NCBI RefSeq assembly: GCF_000430765.1
Contig: NZ_KE387239.1
Span: 123,732-187,731, forward strand
Length of the DNA: 64,000 bases
From: Peribacillus kribbensis DSM 17871
Lineage (GTDB): Bacteria > Bacillota > Bacilli > Bacillales > DSM-1321
Reading direction: 5' to 3'
The notes below the pieces were generated by a model. It was not told the DNA's origin, ran no database searches, and saw nothing but the letters and a program-made list of their open reading frames with translations. The translations under genes and the position numbers were made by a program. Each line of letters starts with the position of its first letter. The stretch's first letter is position 1. Shown one piece after another: positions 9,968-18,467 of the stretch.

Positions 9968-11929
9968 ATGAGCATTCCTTTTTTTAATACGGAGATTAAA
10001 TTCGCATCAGATATTATTGCTGCAGATTTATCCATTATTATCATTATGGCTGCACTCATTTTTTACATAAGCAAGACTCACCAATGGAAATCCGTATGGA
10101 ACCTGGCAAAATCGACAGATCATAGAAAAATTGGCATTCTCTATATTTCCATTGGATTCATTTTCTTTCTGAGGGCCGGCCTGGACGCGCTCATTATGAG
10201 GTCGCAGCTGGCTTTTCCAAATAATCACTTCTGGGTATTTCAAGGTGATAAATATAATCAGGTGATGACCACACATGGAACCTTGATGATCTTATTTGTG
10301 GCCATGCCTTTTTTGATCGGATTGATGAATGTGATCGTACCGCTGCAGATTGGTGCGAGGGATTTGGCGTTTCCCTTTATGAACGCATTAAGCCTTTGGC
10401 TGTTTGTGATCGGAGGTGTACTCATAAATTTAAGCTTTATCCTGGGAGGGGGACCTTCTGCAGGATGGACATCCTATGTACCGCTGGCGCTTAGTGAAAC
10501 CATTCAAGGGAATGGAACAGGATTCTATGATTTAGCGGTGCAGGTATCGGGGCTCGGTACGATCATGGCCGCCGTCAATTTTTTGGTGACCATTATAAAG
10601 ATGCGTGCTCCCGGCATGGGTTTTATGAGGCTGCCGCTTTTCACATGGTCTGCAATCGTGACCTCCATCCTGATTCTGGCTGCCTTTCCCGTGCTTGCTG
10701 TAGCACTTCTGCTTCTAATGTTCGATAATACATTTGGCACACAGTTCTATTCGGGCGGCGTTGGAAACCCTGTCCTCTGGCAGCATTTATTCTGGGGCTT
10801 TGGACACCCGGAGGTCTATATCTTGATTCTTCCTGCCTTTGGTATTTATTCGGAAGTCATCTCCACCTTCTCCAGGAAGTCCGTTTTTGCCTATACGTCC
10901 ATGATTCTGTCCCTTGTGCTTATCGGCTTTTTGGGATTAATGGTCTGGGTACACCATATGTTCACTGTGGGACTTGGAGCGATTGCCAATGTGTTCTTCG
11001 CGATTACGACGATGCTGATCGCTGTTCCGACAGGGATCAAGATCTTCAACTGGCTGTTTACCATCAGAGGGGGAGAGGTGCGGTTCAACACGCCGATGCT
11101 GTTTGCTCTTGGATTCATTCCTTCTTTTGTCATTGGCGGGGTAACCGGAGTCATGCAGGCTGTTGTTGCCGCTGATTATCAATATCATGACAGCTATTTC
11201 ATTGTTGCCCATCTTCATTATGTATTGATTGCCGGGACGATATTTGGATCCTTTTCAGGATTTTATTATTGGTGGCCGAAAATGTTCGGTTATATCTTGA
11301 ATGAGAAGCTGGGGAAGTGGCAGTTTTGGACCTTTCTGATCGGTTTCCATATGACCTTTTTCATGATGCACCTATTGGGTCTGAAAGGCATGCCGCGGAG
11401 AGTATATACGTATTACCCGGAGGACGGTTTATTTGAATTGAATTTCATCAGTACCATAGGAGCCTTCTTAATGGGAATCAGCGTCATGCTGTTTATATGG
11501 AATGTGATTTACAGCTGGCGCCGCAAAGAGAAAGAGAATGTTTCGGATCCCTGGGACGGACGTGCGCTCGAATGGGCAGTTTCAAGCCCCTCCCCTCATT
11601 TGCGCTGGCCAAGACTTCCGGTTGTCAGGGGAATCGATGCTTTCTGGCACGAAAAGAAATTTGGGAATGAAAAGATGCAGTTTTCCGAAAAAGAAGAAAC
11701 TCACATTGCTTACGAAAAGCCTACGATCCTGCCCATCCTGCTAAGCGGAGGTCTGTTCACCATCTCATTTGGCTTGATTTTCGGACTGACCATCGTATGG
11801 ATCATCGGCATTGCCGGAGTATTGCTCTTATTGGGATTGAGATCGTTAAGGTATGAATCTGGTTTAACGATTTATACAAGCAGCCAGCTGGAGAAGGAGA
11901 TTCGAAAGGGGGATGGTTATGAGACTTAA
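9968..11929 (+). CDS. Haem-copper oxidase subunit I, A1 type, QoxB-like architecture
   Basis: Catalytic membrane subunit (653 aa) carrying haem and the haem-CuB oxygen-reduction site. Visible signatures are GHPEVY (H280, Y284; the cross-linked His-Tyr and the A1-family form), the CuB histidine pair in VWVHHMFT, and the haem-ligand region HDSYFIVAHLHYVL. An extra N-terminal helix and a long C-terminal extension make it resemble the QoxB quinol-oxidase subunit more than the ~620-aa CtaD. It begins 15 bp after subunit II and overlaps subunit III by 11 bp. I infer a proton-pumping caa3-type enzyme; the donor cannot be proven from this subunit. Confidence 0.92.
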   Translation: MSIPFFNTEIKFASDIIAADLSIIIIMAALIFYISKTHQWKSVWNLAKSTDHRKIGILYISIGFIFFLRAGLDALIMRSQLAFPNNHFWVFQGDKYNQVMTTHGTLMILFVAMPFLIGLMNVIVPLQIGARDLAFPFMNALSLWLFVIGGVLINLSFILGGGPSAGWTSYVPLALSETIQGNGTGFYDLAVQVSGLGTIMAAVNFLVTIIKMRAPGMGFMRLPLFTWSAIVTSILILAAFPVLAVALLLLMFDNTFGTQFYSGGVGNPVLWQHLFWGFGHPEVYILILPAFGIYSEVISTFSRKSVFAYTSMILSLVLIGFLGLMVWVHHMFTVGLGAIANVFFAITTMLIAVPTGIKIFNWLFTIRGGEVRFNTPMLFALGFIPSFVIGGVTGVMQAVVAADYQYHDSYFIVAHLHYVLIAGTIFGSFSGFYYWWPKMFGYILNEKLGKWQFWTFLIGFHMTFFMMHLLGLKGMPRRVYTYYPEDGLFELNFISTIGAFLMGISVMLFIWNVIYSWRRKEKENVSDPWDGRALEWAVSSPSPHLRWPRLPVVRGIDAFWHEKKFGNEKMQFSEKEETHIAYEKPTILPILLSGGLFTISFGLIFGLTIVWIIGIAGVLLLLGLRSLRYESGLTIYTSSQLEKEIRKGDGYET

Positions 11930-12524
11930 AGCGGCGGTACATGAGAAAACAGAGGAATTTGTCCATAACCATTCTGAAAAAAAGGTAGCCATGTACCTTG
12001 TGATTTGTGCAGAGTTTGTAATGTTTGCCAGCTTAATTGCAGTATATTTTGTGATGATGAATCATCAAAAAAACGGCCCTTCACCAAAGGAGTTTATCCA
12101 TTTCAAAAGCATCATCCTGCCCACCGTTTTTCTCTTAGTAAGCAGTCTGACCTGCTATTTGGCAGATAAAACCTTAAAAGTAAACGAACCGCAGAAAGCC
12201 CTTGTATTTCTAAGCGGCACCCTCCTGCTTGCTGCGGTATTCCTTGGTTTTGAGATAAGGGAGTTCATCATGGATGGGTTAAGGGGGCATACCCTGACTA
12301 AAAGCCCCTATTTATCTTCCTTTTTTGTGCTTGTAGGAATGCATGGCAGCCATGTTTTGTTTGGGATCGCCTGGATGGCCGTTCTCATTTTGCATATTTT
12401 AATGAAAGGAGCAGCTGCTGTAAATAAGGCTCGTATTGCAGCCTTTAGCATCTATTGGCACTTTGTGGATGCTGTCTGGGTCTTTATCTTTCTGCTGGTG
12501 TATTCGCTTGGAGAGCTGATGTGA
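11919..12524 (+). CDS. Haem-copper oxidase subunit III
   Basis: Membrane subunit of the oxidase (201 aa, five predicted transmembrane helices; the family ranges from five to seven). The conserved segment VGMHGSHVLFGIAWM and the C-terminal YWHFVDAVWVFIFLLVYSL are diagnostic for subunit III (CtaE/QoxC). Of two candidate starts, ATG 11919 is preferred because AAAGGGGG lies 6 nt upstream, while ATG 11913 abuts it. No small subunit IV gene (CtaF/QoxD) follows; a strong terminator does, so the operon ends here. Confidence 0.9.
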   Translation: MRLKAAVHEKTEEFVHNHSEKKVAMYLVICAEFVMFASLIAVYFVMMNHQKNGPSPKEFIHFKSIILPTVFLLVSSLTCYLADKTLKVNEPQKALVFLSGTLLLAAVFLGFEIREFIMDGLRGHTLTKSPYLSSFFVLVGMHGSHVLFGIAWMAVLILHILMKGAAAVNKARIAAFSIYWHFVDAVWVFIFLLVYSLGELM

Positions 12525-12551
12525 GTGAAACGCTGAATCATAAAAACAAAA

Positions 12552-12590
12552 CAGTCTGGGGTATGTATGCCCCAGGCTGCTTATTTTTAT
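12552..12590 (+). terminator. Rho-independent terminator of the oxidase operon
   Basis: CAGTCTGGGG (12552-12561) pairs with CCCCAGGCTG (12570-12579, one G-U), followed by CTTATTTTTAT. It slightly overlaps the end of the convergent minus-strand gene. Confidence 0.85.
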
Positions 12591-13174
12591 TCAGCCGGTT
12601 TATATGCATCCACAATCAAGGAAATAAAAACCAGGCTTCCATTCTGATTTCTATGGTCGAAGCGTTTTGAACGATAAATGAAGCCCTCTTTTTCATCCCA
12701 CTCCTGCGCATGAAATTCCCCGTTTTCATCACAGTATTCCAACAGCCGGACCGAAAATCCTGCTTCTTCAAACATAGAGGTGAGGGTCTTGTATGTATGG
12801 ACGATCTTATGGCTGGCGGCAGGATGATCGGCTGGTCCCGGGCCTCCAATCTGTACAGTCCTTTGATAGTCCTCGTCAGGAAAAAATCCGTCCGGCACCG
12901 CACAGCGTACATAGCCGCCGGGTTTTAAAAATTTATAGCAATTCCTCGCAGCAGCTGTGCCTTCTTCATAGGATAAATGCTCCCAGACATGCTCTGCCAG
13001 AATAGCCTCCAATGTGCCAGGGGAAAATTGTTTCTCCCAGTCCGAGCGCTCTAATACGTTTAAGTCTTCTTCCTGGGTTTGGAGCCAGGCTGGATTGTTA
13101 TCGTATTCCCCGGCACCGATGACGACCTTTATGTTTTCGATATCGTTCATTTTGTGTATGCCCCATTTCTCCAT
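12587..13174 (-). CDS. Class I SAM-dependent methyltransferase-like protein
   Basis: Soluble protein with a methyltransferase core: a beta-strand/glycine region KVVIGAGEYDNNPAW near the N-terminus, an acidic segment (EEDLNVLERSDW), the AEHVWEHL motif typical of this group, and the post-core loop KFLKPGGYVRCAVPDG. The SAM-binding glycine loop (GAGEYDNN) is shorter than the classical GxGxG. The start is uncertain: GTG 13225, ATG 13174 and ATG 13150 are in frame and none has a strong ribosome site; ATG 13174 (195 aa) is a compromise. Substrate unknown. No operon partner; its neighbours are convergent or well separated. Confidence 0.75.
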   Translation of the reverse strand: MEKWGIHKMNDIENIKVVIGAGEYDNNPAWLQTQEEDLNVLERSDWEKQFSPGTLEAILAEHVWEHLSYEEGTAAARNCYKFLKPGGYVRCAVPDGFFPDEDYQRTVQIGGPGPADHPAASHKIVHTYKTLTSMFEEAGFSVRLLEYCDENGEFHAQEWDEKEGFIYRSKRFDHRNQNGSLVFISLIVDAYKPAE

Positions 13175-13251
13175 ATGCTCATTAGGTGAAAAATTAATAA
13201 TCGATTGTAAAGCAGCAAGGTTCACAGGTTGAGAGGGTAATAGGAATAAAA

Positions 13252-14463
13252 TTAATCCAAGGTATTGACAATGTTATCTGACCATTCAATGGACTTGATA
13301 TAGATGTCATAAACCTTCTTAATTGGAATACGAAGTTCAAGGCTGAGCTTTTCGGCTTTGTCTGTCCGGCATCTTTCGAGATTCTGCACCAGGTCCAGCA
13401 AGAACTGCAGTTCATTTACTTTCCCTTGCAGAGCCTCCTTGATTACCAATGTAAGGGGCAATTCTTCCAAGATATCTGACATGGGTCTATCCAATATTGT
13501 ATCAATCAATGAAAAAAGCCCAAATAAGAAGTGCTCAGAGATGTTAACTCCTCTTATGGATCCGATAGATTCAAAAAATTTAGCTCTGCATAGAGAGAGT
13601 CTAATGACTTCTTTATCTTTTGGCTTATTTGATGTATATGCCAGGACTAGAACCCATTTCCTTACTTCGTATAAGCCAAGAATAACAATAACTTGTTTAA
13701 TAGAGCTGATTTTGTTTCTCATATGATAGGCAGTGCTGTTAACGATTTTTAATAATTTGTAGGCTAATGAGAAATCACTCTCTATTAAATGGGTGATTTC
13801 ATTGATGTCAGGCTCAGGACTATCAAGCTTTTCTAAGAGGGCATAGTAGCTGTAGTTTACCTGAGCAAACACATCCTTTGCTTTTATGACTACGGGTTTA
13901 CTGAAAAAATAACCCTGAAATAATTTAAAGCCAATTTCTTTGGCAATCAGGAACTCCTGATGTGTCTCTACTTTTTCTGCCAAGAGCACGATATTTCTAT
14001 TAGAAACCTTTGCAATCAACTTAGAAATATCGCTCAAATTTGTATTCATGAAATCGACTTTGATAATATCTGCATAGTCGATTAAATGTTTATTTTCATC
14101 TTTGAACACATAATCATCCAAAGCAATTGTATATCCCAAGCTCTTGAGCATTTTACACGCCTGAAGGATCTCTTTTGAATCGTTAATATCCTCAAGAAGC
14201 TCTATCACAATAGCATCCTTTTGAAATAGTGCTGGAAGTCCTTCCAATATCAAATTTTTAGTGAAGTTAATAAAGCACTTCTTTCCATTTGCCAATTTAT
14301 CTATGCCAATACTTAAAAAGCTGGCTGCAAGGACATCTACAGTCGCTTTGTCCCCATCTGTTCCCGTATAGCTATTTTCTTCGCTGTTTCTGCTTAACAA
14401 TTCATATCCAAACAGCTCCTGGTTTTCGTTAAAGATGGGCTGCCTTCCAACAAAAACTTCCAT
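13252..14463 (-). CDS. yuxH: EAL/HDOD two-domain protein, YuxH-like
   Basis: Soluble 403-aa protein. The N-terminal half is a degenerate EAL fold: ELLSRN replaces the EAL motif and IALDDYVFKD replaces DDFGTG, so c-di-GMP hydrolysis is unlikely. The C-terminal half, from about residue 195, is an HDOD domain (LIESDFSLAYKLLKIVNSTAYHMRNKISSIKQVIVILG). Length and N-terminus (MEVFVGRQPIF) match B. subtilis YuxH. ATG 14463 is chosen over GTG 14475: an extended ribosome site, AAAGGATGTGA, covers that GTG and lies 8 nt before the ATG. Function in the family is unproven; a signalling or binding role is inferred. Confidence 0.85.
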   Translation of the reverse strand: MEVFVGRQPIFNENQELFGYELLSRNSEENSYTGTDGDKATVDVLAASFLSIGIDKLANGKKCFINFTKNLILEGLPALFQKDAIVIELLEDINDSKEILQACKMLKSLGYTIALDDYVFKDENKHLIDYADIIKVDFMNTNLSDISKLIAKVSNRNIVLLAEKVETHQEFLIAKEIGFKLFQGYFFSKPVVIKAKDVFAQVNYSYYALLEKLDSPEPDINEITHLIESDFSLAYKLLKIVNSTAYHMRNKISSIKQVIVILGLYEVRKWVLVLAYTSNKPKDKEVIRLSLCRAKFFESIGSIRGVNISEHFLFGLFSLIDTILDRPMSDILEELPLTLVIKEALQGKVNELQFLLDLVQNLERCRTDKAEKLSLELRIPIKKVYDIYIKSIEWSDNIVNTLD

Positions 14464-14779
14464 ATGAATGTTCACATCCTTTTCAGTTGCTGAAGGTTCA
14501 GCATAAAAGGTCTAAATCTCTAAAAAGAAATAAAAGGAAATATAGGGACTATTTTACTATAAATTCTCTTGTAAATATATAGGGAAATATAAGAATTTCC
14601 AAATGAGGCGGAACCTAGAGAGGGAACGCATGCCAAGGCGAAGACTTCTTCACCCATCGAGCCCATCGATAGAAAGGAGACAAGTTTTGTTTTGTGACTT
14701 AAGATTTTGAGATGGGAGAGGAGGACTTCGTATTTATAAGATAACGCATTTACTCACATAGGAGTTTTTTAGAATTTAA
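14464..14779. other. AT-rich intergenic stretch between divergent genes
   Basis: Holds the upstream region of the YuxH-like gene (very AT-rich, 14510-14590) and a more GC-rich part (14600-14700) with a short tandem CCCATCGA. I see no gene, riboswitch or convincing hairpin. Confidence 0.5.
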
Positions 14780-14808
14780 TTGCGAACATACATTCTCTGT
14801 ACTACAAT
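14780..14808 (+). promoter_or_regulatory. Sigma-A-type promoter for the GNAT gene
   Basis: TTGCGA (14780-14785), 17-bp spacer, TACAAT (14803-14808), about 25 bp before the ribosome site of the gene at 14838. Confidence 0.6.
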
Positions 14809-14837
14809 AAAGAAAAATAGAAAATGTGGTGATGGAT

Positions 14838-15323
14838 ATGAAGAATATGACTGATATAAACCTGGATTTTTATCGAAGTGAATACAGGGAAGAATTACTT
14901 AAGTTCGAGCTTCCTGAAGAACAGGCCCAATTTACAGCGCTCCCAGCAGACAAGCTTGAGGAAGCGTGGATTGCACCGGACCAGTATCCGATTGTGATAG
15001 CTGACGGCCACAACTCTGTGGGATTCTTCATCCTGCATTCGAGTGACCGGGTAAAAGACTATACGAATAATCCGAAGGCTTTATTGCTGACAGCCCTTTC
15101 TATTGACCATTCCAGACAGGGAAGAGGCTATGCGAAAAGAGCGATGGGACAATTAGCTGGGTTTATCAGGGAATCTCTGCCCGGTTTTGATGAGATTGTT
15201 CTTGCTGTCAATAAGAGAAATGTGGCTGCACAGAAGCTTTATGAAAAAACAGGCTTCCGGGATACTGGTGAGAGAAGGATGGGGAAAATCGGGGAACAGT
15301 TTATTTATAGCTGCCCTATATAA
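14838..15323 (+). CDS. GNAT-family N-acetyltransferase
   Basis: Soluble 161-aa acetyltransferase. The acetyl-CoA loop (motif A) is SRQGRGYAKRAMGQL, with the preceding strand LLLTALSIDH, and motif B is NVAAQKLYEKTGFRDTGERR. The substrate is unknown. Starts at GTG 14826, ATG 14832, ATG 14838 and ATG 14847 are possible; GGTGAT at 14828-14833 best serves 14838. It has its own promoter and ends at a hairpin shared with convergent ydhK. Confidence 0.8.
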   Translation: MKNMTDINLDFYRSEYREELLKFELPEEQAQFTALPADKLEEAWIAPDQYPIVIADGHNSVGFFILHSSDRVKDYTNNPKALLLTALSIDHSRQGRGYAKRAMGQLAGFIRESLPGFDEIVLAVNKRNVAAQKLYEKTGFRDTGERRMGKIGEQFIYSCPI

Positions 15324-15329
15324 TGAAAA

Positions 15330-15353
15330 AGAGCCGGGCGTTCTTACCCGGCC
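15330..15353. terminator. Bidirectional terminator between GNAT and ydhK
   Basis: GCCGGG (15334-15339) pairs with CCCGGC (15348-15353). On the minus strand it is followed by TCTTTTTCATT, a good tail for ydhK; the plus-strand tail is weaker. Confidence 0.7.
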
Positions 15354-15361
15354 CCTGATAT

Positions 15362-15907
15362 TTATTTCGCAGAGAGTTCCCTTTCTATCACCCATTTATG
15401 GTTTTTGACTTTTTTTCCGCCGGTAGTGGGCGTATAGTCAATCATATAAACAGTAGTCTTCTGGGCTGTGTCGATTTCAGCCTCCGCACCCTTCATTCCT
15501 TCCATATGATCGGCCATTAGAGTTACTTTGTCTCCAGATTTAAATGGCTCTTTTCCTGCACCCTTGATTTCCTCATGAATGACCCATTTATGATTTTTAA
15601 CAGGATCCCCTCCGGTTGTCGGAGTGTAGGTTACAGAGTATACGGTCGTGTCGAATGCACCTGAAACGGTTGCTTCCGAGCCCTTCATCCCCTCCATATG
15701 ATCAGCCTTTACGAGGACCCGGCTTCCGGGTTTGTAGGCGGGATTTACGGCCTTCTTCAATCCGGCAGGTACCTCAGCTGAGCCGGAATGATTCATATGC
15801 ATTTGGTTCATTGATGGTTTGGATGGAGTATCATGCGCAGCATTGCTGCCGCAGCCTGTTAAAGCGAGTATCACAGCTGCGGAGAGAACAGCGGCTTTCT
15901 TTTTCAT
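15362..15907 (-). CDS. ydhK: YdhK-like lipoprotein with two DUF1541 repeats
   Basis: Secreted, lipid-anchored protein (181 aa). The signal peptide ends in lipobox LTGC (C19). A Met/His-rich linker (NQMHMNHSG) precedes two tandem DUF1541 repeats of about 60 residues, each with DHMEGMKG, a TTVYxxxYTPTTGG segment and VKNHKWVI. The Met/His content suggests a metal-related role such as copper, but this is inference. It is the third gene of the response regulator-kinase-ydhK unit, 56 bp after the kinase stop. GGAGG precedes ATG 15907. A short leader ORF and a hairpin lie directly upstream and may control translation. Confidence 0.88.
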   Translation of the reverse strand: MKKKAAVLSAAVILALTGCGSNAAHDTPSKPSMNQMHMNHSGSAEVPAGLKKAVNPAYKPGSRVLVKADHMEGMKGSEATVSGAFDTTVYSVTYTPTTGGDPVKNHKWVIHEEIKGAGKEPFKSGDKVTLMADHMEGMKGAEAEIDTAQKTTVYMIDYTPTTGGKKVKNHKWVIERELSAK

Positions 15908-15911
15908 TATT

Positions 15912-15938
15912 CTATACCTCCCTATGGTTTATGACCAT
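15912..15938 (-). CDS. 8-codon leader ORF upstream of ydhK (MVINHREV)
   Basis: Minus-strand ATG at 15938 has AAGGAG exactly 6 nt upstream (15950-15945). The frame encodes MVINHREV and stops at TAG (15914-15912), four bases before the ydhK ATG. The ydhK ribosome site lies inside its last codons, and the hairpin 15922-15940 lies inside the ORF. Such a layout would let leader translation open the hairpin and re-start at ydhK. Expression is untested. Confidence 0.4.
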   Translation of the reverse strand: MVINHREV

Positions 15939-15940
15939 AG
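15922..15940 (-). promoter_or_regulatory. Hairpin abutting the ydhK ribosome-binding site
   Basis: CTATGGT / ACCATAG, a 7-bp stem with a 5-nt loop. In the mRNA its 3' arm ends directly at the GGAGG of ydhK. It could also be a protein operator palindrome. Confidence 0.5.
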
Positions 15941-15963
15941 TGTACTCCTTACTTTTGAAGAAC

Positions 15964-17049
15964 TTATGAAGATGCTGGATTCATTTTGGGGAGGCTAATT
16001 GAAACGGTGGTACCCTTTCCTTCTTTGCTTTCAATCCAAATGGTTCCCTGGTGGGATTCGACGAGCCTCTTTACGATGGCCAGTCCGATTCCGCTGCCCC
16101 CCGTGCGGCGGCTTCGTGAGTGATCTTCCCGGTAAAAACGGTCAAACGCCTTTTGGATGGATTCTGCTTTCATTCCGATTCCATTGTCCATGACCTTTAG
16201 CAGTACTGTACCGCTCTGATCTTCCGCAAGAACCGAAGCAGAGCCGCCGGGTGACGTATACTTAAGAGAATTGGATAGAAGATTAAAGAGCACCTGTTTC
16301 ATCCTTTCTTCGTCAAAATCAAATTCTAAATCTCCTTGAAAAAACAGTTCCAGGTCTACATTTTTCTGCAGGAAAGCTCCTCTGATTGATGCGGCACACT
16401 GTTCAATGACGGTCTCCAGATCACTTGGCCGTCTGCAGATTTTAAAATCCGAAGCTTCGATGGTATTAAGCTGCTCAAGATCCTGTACAAGATGAATCAG
16501 CCGGTTGATTTCCTCGGTACAATCTTTAATCCGTTTGGGGGTAGGATCCCAGATTCCGTCTTCAAATGCTTCCATATGGCTCTTCAAGGTCGCAAGAGGA
16601 GTACGGAGCTCATGTGCAATATCCGCCGTCATATTTTTTCTTGCTGTATCCTGTTTCTCAAGCTCCGAGGCCAGCTGATTCAAGGAAAGCCCCAGCTGGC
16701 TCAGCTCATCATTGCCTTTGATCGATACACGGGTTTTCCATCTGCCCTTAGCCATCCTGTCAGCAGCCCTTTTCATTTGCAGCAAAGGGGTGGACAGCCT
16801 TTTCGCCGCATAAAAGCTTATGATGATCACAAGAATGATAGCTCCCAAGGCTGTATAGAGGATGGATTCCATCATGGCCCGCTCGAGATGGGTGCTTAAA
16901 GGCGCCATTTCCTTGCGGGAGGAAGATTCGTTCTGAAACATGGCGATATGATAATGAGCTTCAATGGCATAGACGATGCTGGTCAAAATTAATACGGCAG
17001 AGGCAATGCCGATCAAAATAAGGCCGAGACGTACACGCAGCCCTTTCAT
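15964..17049 (-). CDS. Membrane sensor histidine kinase
   Basis: Two-component kinase of 361 aa. Membrane segments at about residues 7-30 and 62-80 enclose a short extracytoplasmic loop (about 30 residues). Then come a HAMP domain (about 80-132), a HisKA domain with phospho-accepting H146 in IAHELRTPL, and a HATPase domain with N box (NLLSNSLKYT), G1 (VMDNGIGM) and G2 (GGSGIGLAI). It overlaps the response regulator stop by 4 bp. The small sensor loop and downstream lipoprotein ydhK fit sensing of an envelope or metal signal; the stimulus is unknown. Confidence 0.9.
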   Translation of the reverse strand: MKGLRVRLGLILIGIASAVLILTSIVYAIEAHYHIAMFQNESSSRKEMAPLSTHLERAMMESILYTALGAIILVIIISFYAAKRLSTPLLQMKRAADRMAKGRWKTRVSIKGNDELSQLGLSLNQLASELEKQDTARKNMTADIAHELRTPLATLKSHMEAFEDGIWDPTPKRIKDCTEEINRLIHLVQDLEQLNTIEASDFKICRRPSDLETVIEQCAASIRGAFLQKNVDLELFFQGDLEFDFDEERMKQVLFNLLSNSLKYTSPGGSASVLAEDQSGTVLLKVMDNGIGMKAESIQKAFDRFYREDHSRSRRTGGSGIGLAIVKRLVESHQGTIWIESKEGKGTTVSISLPKMNPASS

Positions 17050-17738
17050 ACGCGCTCACCTGAAAATTTATATCCTATGCCATAGACCGTCACAAGATAT
17101 ATTGGTTTTTTCGGATTGGCTTCCATTTTGTGCCGCAGATTTTTAATATGCTGATCAATGATCCGGGCATCACCGTCAAAATCCATCCCCATCACATAAT
17201 CAACAAGCTCATCCCGTGTGTAAACCCGTTCTGGATATTTGGCCATCACCAAAAGCAGCTTATATTCACTGGGAGTAAGGGGCAAGAGATTTCCATCTGC
17301 TTTTACCTCCTGCTTGCTTTGATTGATGACCAGCGCTCCGTTATTAAAGGAAATGGATTCTGCCAAAAGTAAATCGGGGGTTGTTCGCCTAAGGATCGTT
17401 TTTACCCGCATCACCAGTTCCCGCGGGCTAAAGGGCTTAACCATGTAATCGTCAGCTCCGATGGACAGACCGTGAATTTTATCATCTTCCATTACTTTAG
17501 CTGTCAGCATCAAAATCGGAGTGGCAGCCACTTTCCTCACTCTGCGGCAGACCTCCTCTCCAGACATATCAGGGAGCATAAGATCCAATATAATAAAGTC
17601 AATGAATCGGTTATGAATTACACTAAGGGCGTCTTCGCCGGTTTGTGCTTCCGCAATCTGATAATCCTCCCTCTTCAGGTAAGACGAAATAACCTCCCTG
17701 ATTTTGGGTTCATCATCTACAATCAATATCGTTTTCAT
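17046..17738 (-). CDS. OmpR/PhoB-family response regulator
   Basis: Cytosolic DNA-binding regulator of 230 aa. The receiver domain has the acidic pair D8/D9, phospho-acceptor D52 (ILDLMLPD), a switch Thr (MLTAK) and conserved Lys (VKPFSPREL). The winged-helix output domain spans about residues 130-227 (LTPSEYKLLLVMAKYPERVYTRDELV...). It is the first gene of the unit with the kinase and ydhK, so ydhK is its most likely target along with the operon itself. A GAGGAG ribosome site precedes ATG 17738. Confidence 0.92.
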   Translation of the reverse strand: MKTILIVDDEPKIREVISSYLKREDYQIAEAQTGEDALSVIHNRFIDFIILDLMLPDMSGEEVCRRVRKVAATPILMLTAKVMEDDKIHGLSIGADDYMVKPFSPRELVMRVKTILRRTTPDLLLAESISFNNGALVINQSKQEVKADGNLLPLTPSEYKLLLVMAKYPERVYTRDELVDYVMGMDFDGDARIIDQHIKNLRHKMEANPKKPIYLVTVYGIGYKFSGERV

Positions 17739-17954
17739 GTTAATCTCCTCGTTTTAAAACCGAATATAGTTGCTTTATATAAAATATACCCTTTTACGCT
17801 TCAGAGTTCTAAATGAAGGGGAGTCCACTTAAAAAAATTTAGTGACGGAGATTGACAGAATACTAAAAAGGTTTAAGGAGTATGGAAGCGAATAGTAATA
17901 AATGCAGTTTATATCAGGGGGATTATGATGGATTAAGGGGTATTTATAAAATTT

Positions 17955-18467
17955 TTGGATTCTGGTATGGCTGAGGAGGTACTGAAGCTGCAGCTGCAAA
18001 ATAAAGACTTATTTGAAAGGTACTCTGTTAATAGGAACCCGGCATTTTATACCGTCGAAGGACAATTAGAGAGAATGAAGAAGAATGAAGAATCCCAGGG
18101 AGAGCCTCGTATTTTTGGAGTTTTCCTCACCGGGAGCCATGAATTAATCGGAGAGGTAGGATTATTTAAAATCGAGAGAACACATGCCAGCAGCTGCTCT
18201 TGACAGCGGGCATAATGGGAAGGGATAAATGACAGAAGCGGTACAGTCACGGGTCTATATGCATTTGATGAATTGAAGCTCCATCGAATCGAGGCAGGAG
18301 TCATGCCATCCAACACAGGGCCGCTCAGAGTCCTGGAGAAGTGCGGTTTTCACAAAGAAGGATTGGCCAAGCAAAATGTGAGGATCAATGGAAAGTGGGA
18401 GGATCATATCATCCTTGCCATTATTAATGAAAAGAAAACGAATCAAGTGAAAGAGGAGGAAGTCAGG
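17955..18467 (+). pseudogene. RimJ-type GNAT acetyltransferase, frameshifted and internally decayed
   Basis: The N-terminal part reads MDSGMAEEVLKLQLQNKDLF...ELIGEVGLFKIERTHASSCS and then stops at 18201. The C-terminal part resumes in another frame at about 18255 (TGLYAFDELKLHRIEAGVMPSN...GFHKEGLAKQNVRINGKWEDHIILAII). The middle, which should carry the acetyl-CoA loop, is scrambled and shortened, and the normal initiation region is poor (TTG 17955 or a GTA at 17940). The second part is in frame with the following serine hydrolase gene, giving a continuous open frame from 18273 to 19799. I read it as a decayed gene. Confidence 0.85.

Noticed and set aside
14621-14638. 18-nt exact match to a site inside uvrA (53278-53295)
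   Set aside because: AGGGAACGCATGCCAAGG occurs at both places, but the similarity stops at the ends and one copy is coding; chance or trivial duplication is enough.
17955-18203. A stand-alone 82-aa protein
   Set aside because: Its sequence is clearly the N-terminal part of a RimJ-type GNAT, lacking the acetyl-CoA loop, with the C-terminal part present downstream in another frame.
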